Origin: Tribonema minus
Lineage: Eukaryota > Sar > Xanthophyceae > Tribonematales > Tribonemataceae
NCBI GenBank assembly: GCA_017506865.1
Contig: JAFCMP010000002.1
Location: forward strand, 1,054,001 to 1,118,000
Length of the DNA: 64,000 bases
Direction of reading: 5' to 3'
Each line of letters begins with the position of its first letter. The first letter of the stretch is position 1. Below, piece after piece: positions 56,221 to 64,000 of this stretch. The position numbers were made by a program, and so were the translations under genes. Under the pieces are notes generated by a model that worked only from the letters and a program-made list of their open reading frames with translations, did not search any database and had not been told where the DNA came from.

Positions 56221-58276
56221 GCTCTTGCCTGCAGCAGAGGACCAATGGCAAACGACGGAGTGGCAGGAAGGACACGGCATGGTGACCTGGGAGCGACGGC
56301 GGCAGCGGCGGCGGCGGCAGCAGCGGCGCGCGCTGCACCAGGCGCGTTGGACGAGGGGCATGGGAGGGGAGGGCTTAGACAGCAGCTGTGGTCGCACTCG
56401 GCGCTGGGGCCGCTGGACCTGCAGGAGGCGTTTGGCGGGACACTCGCGCATGACATCCTTCAGGTATGCAGGCATTGCGGAGGTATGCTGGTACTACGGG
56501 GGCTTGCCATTGTCACGGAGGAAGGGGGAGGCTTGGTGAGCAGTTTCAAGTTGGCAACGGCTGCCGCAGTACGATTTTCGGCGTCATCTGTCACTGACTC
56601 ACAGTCACTGTGGCACCAGTTGCTGGGCAAGGATCTTTGCTGCGCTGCTGGGTCACGGTCGCGCAAGGCAACGTGCTGCCCGAACACGCTTCTGCATCTG
56701 AAGCCGATCAGCCTGAGCCCCCATCTGCCCTCTAGTTGCCTGTGATGCTTCAAACGCCCTACTGCGGCAATCGAGAGGGTTCAATGTTCCGCAGTATACT
56801 CGTAGAACTTGCCAAATGTCGAAGGATGGACGCAGCCCACGCGCGCTCAGTCTGCGTGCACGGCTGCCACACCTCCAGCGCATGAAGCGCATGCAGCTCT
56901 CTCAGTACGCATGCTCCACAGAGGCCGCAAGCTACGCACACTTGCGACAATGCTTAGCGCTCATTTGCAATCAGGTGAGGCTGCAGGCTCGATTCCTCAA
57001 GCTGAGCATCACCGTTGAAGTGAATCCACAGCGGTGGCGGGCGCTCGCTGCGTATGCCCTCTGTGTTGTGTACGGTTGGTGTCGACCGCCGCGTGCGATG
57101 TGCAGTGCATGTGTGCGACATCGACTCGCATCCAAAGCAAATTTGACTTGCATTCAAAGCCCATTTTGACATCATCGATGCTCGCTGCAGCATGCAGCAT
57201 GCGCACGTCGCATTGGCCAGGTGTCGGCCTGGTGTCATCTGCCATGCGGTGTGCGGCACACGCATCAGTGCGACAGCCAAATGTGTTTTTTGGTGGTCCT
57301 TGACGTGTGCTTCGTGTGTCGTGCTGTTTTTTGCCCAGGTGTCCATCACTAGGTGCGACCCGCGCGCGCTGGGTCTGCTACCGCTGCTCTGCGTCCAGGC
57401 CACCGGCAGCAGGTGAGAGCTGCGTCCAGGCCACCGGCAGCAGGTGAGAGATGCAAGACATACATCGACGTTAATTAATTATCCACTTAATGATAAATGA
57501 TGCACGGCAAATATTGCGGCGCCTTTGAAAAGACAGGGATTATCTCATGCCTAAGTAAGATTCAGGTTTAAATTATAAAAAAAATCTATGTTTGCAGCTG
57601 AATCATACCGGTGCTCTGCCATAGGCCATCACCCTCAAATCACTTGGTCAGATCACTTGGCTATATGGCGCAAGGTTCCATGAGCCAGAAAGAGCACAGT
57701 GTGTGTACGTACTATTTGCTGGGTGAGTGATAAAGTGCAAGTTGCGTGCTGTCATCTCGAGCCCAACTTGAAGGCCGGCACAAACCATGCGGCAACGCGC
57801 GTGTGCTCGTTTGTTTAGCATGCAGGTTTGCTTGTATGTGCAGGTTCAGATGGAGGGCTACTCCTGCGTAATATGATGCATGCATGGAGCAGAAGCACGC
57901 GGCAAGCTGCTCTCGTGCCACGGCAGCAGATTGCTGCTGCTTGAGCGCATATGCGGCCCGCTCTATTCGTCTGCAAACTTTCAGCACGCCTGGCTGTGCT
58001 GGGCTCTCAGACTGCTCCGCTGCACTATCTCACAGGAAACCGCTGCGGCAAATCGTCATGGATCTGCAGTCGCAGGACAGCGGACAGCCCCAGAGTGGCA
58101 CTACGCCCACCATCAAGCGCAAGCGCGACACTGGCAGCGGCGGCGGTGGCGACCGCGGTGGCAGCAGCAGCGTCAACAGCGGTGGTGCAGGTGGCCAGAG
58201 CTTCGCACGTGCACGGCAGTGGCACGTGGGGGTAGCGCTCAGCTGTGGCCTGCCCAAGGACACCTCCATGTGCAAG
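56221..58276 (+). pseudogene. Forward block of the gene A copy: end of exon 1, exons 2 and 3
   Basis: It starts abruptly inside exon 1 (GCAGAGGACCAATGGCAAAC, as at 38,153) so about 2.1 kb of the first exon is absent. The end of exon 1 (to 56,464; HSALGPLDLQEAFGGTLAHD), exon 2 (57339-57412; RALGLLPLLCVQATGS) and exon 3 (58036-58276) keep the same splice sites and phases as gene A. ATG at 56,245 is the first in frame. Exons are conserved well above introns. Confidence 0.85.
57386..57448 (+). repeat. 31-bp tandem duplication of an exon end with its donor
   Basis: The end of exon 2 of the gene A copy, CTGCGTCCAGGCCACCGGCA followed by GCAGGTGAGAG, is present twice in direct succession. Both copies have an intact GTGAGA donor. 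Gene A itself has a single copy, so the duplication arose after the segmental duplication. Confidence 0.95.
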
Positions 58277-58599
58277 GTGCGCTGAGCGCTGCTGCGCGCT
58301 GCACTGTACGCTGCGAATAGACCACAAGCCCTCAGGAAAGCACACCGTGCAAGCACCTTACGACCGCCTGTCACATTGATTGGCCCGGTGGTGTCTGGTT
58401 TAGGCAGGCTGTATGATGTCTCAATTGTCGCATACGCACTCCCTGCAGGACAGTCAACATACGCACCTCATTGCATCTCCGTAACACAGCTGTTGTCCGA
58501 TGCTGTACCTGACCTGAGCACTCTGTACTTGGGTGACAGAATCAAAGCACCCAGATGAATGGTTTCAAAAAGCCATTTACCATCTTTTGTCAAACTTGA

Positions 58600-59080
58600 T
58601 AAATATAATCACTTCTGAAGTAAGATGCAAAATTCATGTACAAGTTAGACCATAACGATGTTTTGGGAGGGCTGCAGAGCTGCTCATAGGCATTGCACCT
58701 GCCAAACCGCCAACAGTAAATTTGTACAGAAGTTCAAGTCACTCACTTTAAGCAGCCCGCAAGGTCAAGGCCCGAGCCCGCTCGTGCGGTGCGTATCGCC
58801 GTCGCTATGAGCACGCCCAAGTCAGTGCTCGGTTCACCGCCGTCGATGTGCTCGTCCCATGCCCCCCCGGGGAGATCCATGTGGTTCACCACCACCTCCA
58901 GCTTGGTCGCCACCTTCAATCAGCAACAAAGCGCACGCACACAATATCGCACACAACATCACATGGGGCAAACGATGATGACCGTGTGTATACGCTGATG
59001 CATCAGCATCATGCAGAGAAGGCGCGGCCCCTTCTGCTGGGTGATTTGATTGGTATCACTGCTGTGACTTCAACGCTATG
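58600..59080 (-). pseudogene. Inverted block of the gene A copy: exon 4 and flanking introns
   Basis: 58747-58913 on the minus strand is a 167-base counterpart of gene A exon 40848-41014, with ATTGAAG acceptor and GTGAGT donor intact and the frame open (NHMDLPGGAWDEHIDGG). Flanking intron sequence on both sides also matches gene A in inverted orientation (for example AAATCACCCAGCAGAAGG-type sequence near 59,030). Confidence 0.88.
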
Positions 59081-59084
59081 GCAC

Positions 59085-60592
59085 TCTGACACGCTGTGGC
59101 AGGTGCGTGTGCTTCTCGGTTCACATTTCACAACACCTGCGTTTGGTCGTTCACCTTGATTCGACTTTCCCAGTTATTCATCCGTTTGTTCATGCAGTGG
59201 TGGCATGTCGTCTATTACGTCAGCGAGCCTTGCACTCTGTGTGTTACGTTCCGACCTCTGGGTGCACTGCCAAGTCCACATGGCGCATCGTTAACATGCG
59301 GACGTCGTTGACAATCCACTCATTTGCACCACGACGCAGTCATGTGCTGGATTCAACGATGCCTGACTCTGCAGGCCATCCGCATGCTGGTGCATCACAC
59401 CTTGAGCAGTCGATGCCTTGGCAAGTCGGTGCACCCGCTCAGACATTCGATTTGTTCATTTATTCATCCATGTATTTATGTAAATTTTTTTTGAACACTT
59501 GCCCATCTCGCGCACAGAATTGCAAAGAGTGAACTCCTTTGACATCACTTTGTTACACATGTGTGCCGTTGGTCACGTTGAGGTCCGTACGGCAGAGCTT
59601 AGGCAGGCTGCGCTGCATGCTGTCTTCTGCTACTGCCGCCGCAGGCTGCTGCTGCTGCTTGCAGCTGCTGCTGGTTACATTTTTTGCAGAACGACCAGGA
59701 TGCTCACACACTGACACACCACGCAATCGCACAGCGGACTGTCGTTCACTTCGAGTTTTCGCAAGTTCCGCTCGTGGCGTGAAGAACGTGTGTTACCCAA
59801 GCGCCTTGCACTCCACAACAGTTGAAGCATCATAATACAGCATATGGTGACACTCCCGCCTCACCTGGGGTGTGCGCAGGTGCTGGAGACCATCGCACGC
59901 GACATGACGTACACGCTGCTGCACTTTGCGGAGGCGGCTGCTGCGGCGGCAACGGGACGCAGCGGCGACGGCGATGACGAAACCGACGAGGAGGATGGTG
60001 AGTAGCAGCCAGACCATCCATGAAGTTGCCGTTGCGAAACGATCTTGCACTCGCAGTGCAGAATGCACTCTCCACCACACACTGACTCGCTGACGACAAC
60101 AGAGGAAGTCTGATGATGAAGGGTGCAGTTACGCAGCAGCGCTGTCTCAAGTTCTTGATCAGCTTGAGGCTTCAAAGTTTGTAGCCACCGTGCCCGCCAC
60201 ACATAATACGTCTCTGTGATGCGCCCGTAGAGGGCGACCTACATCAGGCTTAGAGTAAAATATCTTCAGACTCAAAAGTGAGAGTTGGGGTTTTAAAAAT
60301 GCTGCTCAAGCGCCGCACCGTCTTCGTGCGCTCCACAGACTCGGCGCAGTGGGGGCCGGAGCTCAACAGCGACGAGTGCGAGCGGTTTCACGCGGCAGCA
60401 GCCTTCTTTGGCACCCCTCGTGCATGCGACCTGCGCACCATGTTTATGAGCCTTGGCCCTGCTCTCTCGGGGCAGCGCGCCGCGCAGCTTGCAGAGCTGT
60501 GCGCGGCGCGCATTGCTGACTTTGCGCATGCGCGCAGCAGCGGCGGAGGCGCCAGCGGCAGCAGCAGCGCGGGGGCTCCGGTGAATGGGTGA
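59085..60592 (+). pseudogene. Forward 3' block of the gene A copy: end of exon 6, exons 7 and 8
   Basis: The block starts inside exon 6 (CACGCTGTGGCAGGTGCGTG near 59,090). Exon 59880-59997 (LETIARDMTYTLLHFAEA, ending DDETDEEDG) and exon 60270-60592 (PELNSDECERF, MFMSLGPALSGQRAAQLAEL, TGA) match gene A with phases kept and mostly conservative changes. The C-terminal part alone is intact; without the inverted exons it cannot make the gene A product by ordinary cis-splicing. Confidence 0.85.
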
Positions 60593-61640
60593 TCCGGGGA
60601 GCGACGCAGTTTTGGCGCGTCTATGCGGGGAGCAGTGGCAGGTGTGGCTTGTGGGCGCAGGTGCAGCTGCAGCGCATGTGCGCGGTGTTCGCTGGCTGAG
60701 CGCATCTGTGTCGTCCGCTCATGTGCATAGCGGCAGCATCGGCTGTTGCGGCAGCTGCGATTATGGCTCGTCGCGAATATTGGGACGGCAGTGCTGGCAG
60801 TGGCAGCAAGAGCGGTACCGGCAGCAGCAGCAGTAGCAGCAGCAGCAATTGGCTGTGGTAACAGGTGCAGTGACATTGATGCCTGCACCGGCGGAAGCGA
60901 CGAGCAGCGCTACAGATGTGCGCGTCACCTTCATATCCGCGTCGCAGGAGCTCTTACAGTCCTGCAGTGTAATGGTCGTCGGCGCCAGCGGCGGCTGCAC
61001 AGTCACAGTGGCTGCGAGCGCTTTGCACTTGCTGGTCCAGGACTGTGACTGTTATGTCATGGCTGCTCTTCAAGTTGCACTTGGCATTGTGACAGTGCAT
61101 GTCTTTCAAATGCTGTGTGTCTTGGGTGGGCGAGTCAACACCACATGCGATTGCGCAGCAGCGAGGCCGGCAGCAGCAGCAGCAGCGGCAGTGACAGCAG
61201 CATCGGCGGCAGCGGCTTGTTGTTGGGTATGCAGGAAATAGCTGGGCCCGCTGCCTGTGCACTGCACCACGGAGCTCGGCAAATTGAGAGATGTGCCAGA
61301 AACAATGGCATCAGCGGCAGCGGCAGCGGTGGCGGCATACAGCTGATGCCGGATGCCCTTGCCTCACAGCGAGAGTCCATGCATTCAGCCTCAGGCTGGC
61401 GTTCGCTCACGCGCGGCGGGCATCGACAGGCGCAGGCACAATCTAGTACGCACGGCCGTGTCAACTTGTTGAACACGCACACATGCCTCAGGCAGAAGTT
61501 AATGTGCGGGTGTCTTGGAGAATTTAACTTGTGTTTCCTGGCTGTACGCTCCTCCCCGATCATATATTGTTTGTGGGACATCCAAAGGTTACAACGGGCA
61601 CTGGCATGAAAACCAGCATGACTTTGCAATGGCATCACAT
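60593..61640 (+). other. Duplicated downstream flank of the gene A copy
   Basis: It matches the region after gene A (43,900-44,938), with shared GAGCGACGCAGTTTTGGCGC, CAG-rich tracts and TGGCTGTG-type motifs. No independent gene is supported. Confidence 0.55.
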
Positions 61641-62368
61641 GCTACTGCATTACTGTGACTCAACAACCCAACTGTGTCCACATCAATTGACATGAATTAC
61701 GTGCTGCATGCGAGCTGGTCAGCATTGGTCAGGGCTCAGTATGCAAAGTGCTAGGCAGGCCAGGCTTCAATAGGCGAAAGCACCAACGTCACTCTACTGA
61801 AACGATCATGTCAGCATGCTGGTTGTGTGCGTAGATGTTAATGCTGCCGCACACTAACACGGATGTGTGTTGGCCGCTGCAATGTTGCAGCAAACTCATC
61901 AGCGTATAGTGTAAGCAGTAATTCCGTGCCGCTCTTCTTCACCTCAGACATACATCTGGCAAAAGTAGTGGCCATTGATTCGCTATCAACAGTGATGCTC
62001 AAGAACGCCGCAGAGCCACAGTCAGAAGCAGCAGTCACCCATGGAGGAGGGCTCATCAACACGCCATGAACGACAGGCAGACATCAAGCCAAGAGGGACA
62101 CGCCACGTGACGTGCAGTATGATGCGATTGACTGGGACGCTAGCACACGTAGATGTGAACAATGAAACAAAGAGCACCGACGTGCGTGTGTGGGTGGGTG
62201 GGCGCTATACACAGTGGCGGTACGCGGCACCGGTCTGCATGTGCAGCTACTACGTCGCCCCCAGCATGTGCCTGTCTACAGTATATATACATATGTGTTG
62301 CTGCGCATGTGCGCACGCATCAGGCAACAGCTGACCGCACAGAAGGGCGCACACGTCGTGGGATGAAG
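61641..62368. other. Intergenic sequence between the gene A copy and gene D
   Basis: No coding region is supported. Short frames exist at 61,838-62,069 on both strands. The interval should contain the 3' UTR and polyadenylation site of gene D, but no clear AATAAA signal was identified. Confidence 0.4.
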
Positions 62369-64000
62369 CTACAAGGCCCGTTTCGGGGCTGAGGCTGGCA
62401 TTGGGTCCAATATAAACCCGCTACCACTGGGGCGCACAAATCGAAACAGCTGCCGCTTCAGGTCTGCTCGCTTCTTGTTCTCGTCGTCGAGGTGCTTTGC
62501 TGCCAACACCATGGAAATCTTGTTCTGCCCAAATGTACTTATCGGGCCCTTAGAGTCCCTGATGGCATTGGCGGTGAGCCATAACTGCACATCAGCGCAA
62601 TGCGCAGGCTTCGCCCGTTTTGCAGGGGACAGCGCTCTCAGCTCCGCGTCAGTGTGCTGCGGCAGCAGGGCAAACACAGTCAGGGCTTACGCCAATCATG
62701 CCCAGATGACTCATACACGGCGATAACACAACAGTAGGTGCTTGCTGGGTCACATGATGATGTGGTATTTTGCTATCACAAGCAGGTGAAAGAGCAGCAA
62801 GAACATTGCCAATGACGCACCATAGCATGTCGGCCGTGCAGAATCTGATGCTGTATTGCATGTCGTTGAGGAGCTTGCACTGCAAGGCAGAGTACAGCAG
62901 ATGTAAGCAACACTTACATAATCAGAGAGCTGCATGGCACCGTTCTTAGATTCTTGGACGACCAACTCCCGCGCCATGGGATGGTAGAGCAAGCCGTCGA
63001 TTTGCCGGTTCAGTGGCCGTTGAGTATCCTTGAACTGCTGCTGGATCAGCACCAAGCCCTCCTGGGCAAAAAGGGCAGGAAGTCCGAGATTCACCTGTGA
63101 AAAGTGCCCGGACAGCACAAGCAGTTGCGGTTCAAGTGAGCACCGTTGCGCTAGCCTTTCTGAGCCCGCATAGGGTGCAAGCTTTTAGATATGGCCATGC
63201 TTCATGATGCCACAAAGACTAAAGGATACGCACTCCATCCTCCTGGCCCCCTACTGCACACCCACACGCAGACTCCAGTCGCACTCATTGACAAGCTCTC
63301 AAATTCACGCAACTTGCTGTCATGTCATTAAACTTGAATATAGCATGTGCCAAGACAACGTCATGAGCAGGTAGGAAAACGACGCATATGAAGGCGAACT
63401 GATAAGATGCCCAGAAGATGGAAAATGACATGCTGATGCTGTTCCTGTAAATGACACAGCACAAGGGTGTGTGCATGTGCACCAACTGTGCAGTTTTTTT
63501 GTTTTTTCTTTGCATCCATATGTACAACTGCGAGCCGACGAAAGTATCTGTGCATGCCAGGTCACTGCTGAAATGAGAAACATAGGGCAATGGCACAACT
63601 GCGGAGAGGACAAAAAGCAGTCCATGCACCCGAGCAGATACCAGGTGCGCGGCGACGACTCACACAGACCAGCAATTTCCGGCACTACTGGTGTGTGTAC
63701 ATTCTGCACATATTACATCATTTGAACGGCAAGAATCACTGGCAACAAAGCTGTTGAAGCATCTTACCTCTTCTTCAAAAATTAATGCTTTGCCCAGGTT
63801 GGTGATATGGCCCTCCAAGGCTTCGGCCTGATCCTTCCGTTTCTGGAGCGAACTGCCCTCCGCAAACACCAGGGCGTACTTGGCGCCGTCTTGAAGGTCA
63901 GCAAGCCGCGTGCACACCTTGGTTGTTGAGTCAGCCGGGACAAGGCCCCCGGCGCCGAGTCTCAATAGAAAGCTGTCCAGGTCCGCCTGGCTGACCAGGG
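62369..64000 (-). CDS. Gene D (3' part): possible PD-(D/E)XK nuclease-like protein
   Basis: Three exons on the minus strand: 63768 to beyond 64000, 62918-63094 and 62369-62656 (TAG). Both introns are GT-AG and phase 0. The first visible exon reads AKYALVFAEGSSLQKRKDQA and ends LGKALIFEEE.. The middle exon has NRQIDGLLYHP, ELVVQESKNG and MQLSDY: an Asp followed about 15 residues later by E-S-K and then Q...Y, the arrangement of PD-(D/E)XK nuclease cores. The last exon is basic and helical (NKISMVLAAKHLDDENKKRA, RQLFRFVRPSGSGF). The N-terminus lies outside the window. The nuclease assignment rests on this one motif and may be wrong. Confidence 0.65.

Overview
This is a nuclear segment of a GC-rich, intron-dense microbial eukaryote, probably an alga or related protist. 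The coding exons carry GT-AG (rarely GC-AG) introns whose phases match across long multi-exon genes, and degenerate TTAGGG-type (CCCTAA/TTAGGG) repeats are scattered inside introns. TTAGGG-type repeats argue against a land plant (TTTAGGG) and fit a stramenopile or similar lineage, but nothing here identifies the species. No rRNA, convincing tRNA, CRISPR array or bacterial operon was seen. All gene models were built by eye from open frames, splice signals and phase matching. || Layout. 1-3,733 holds no convincing gene. 3,734-10,707 (minus) is a six-exon gene (gene B, 575 aa) for a Gln/Tyr/Gly-rich protein with three Cys/His-rich modules. 10,708-16,698 has no large gene but holds a tandem duplication (12.0-13.1 kb), a small coiled-coil gene family whose members sit tandem and tail-to-tail around a near-perfect palindrome (13.3-14.6 kb), and one unassigned ORF (15.9-16.4 kb). 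16,699-35,679 (minus) is a 22-exon gene (gene C, 1,650 aa) with GAF domains, one apparently carrying a Tudor-like insertion. 36,040-43,899 (plus) is an eight-exon gene (gene A, 1,155 aa) with a very long low-complexity first exon; genes A and C diverge from a 360-bp interval. 44-48 kb is mostly unassigned. 48.1-52.9 kb (minus) is a decayed non-LTR retroelement (reverse transcriptase plus a C-terminal endonuclease-like region) interrupted by a 437-bp element with 69-bp terminal inverted repeats. 52.9-54.1 kb (plus) holds a broken gene (gene E). 54.2-61.6 kb is a second, shuffled copy of the 3' two-thirds of gene A in which two blocks of exons are inverted. 62,369-64,000 (minus) is the 3' part of gene D, which has a possible PD-(D/E)XK nuclease motif and runs off the right edge. 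|| The most unusual theme is that in genes A, B and C (and the A copy) the ends of exons, including the splice site and adjacent intron, are tandemly repeated into the neighbouring intron, from one extra copy to five. Donor-side copies lie downstream of an exon and acceptor-side copies upstream. This makes introns that are largely arrays of decaying splice junctions. The shuffled gene A copy and the nested mobile elements are the other main points of interest.
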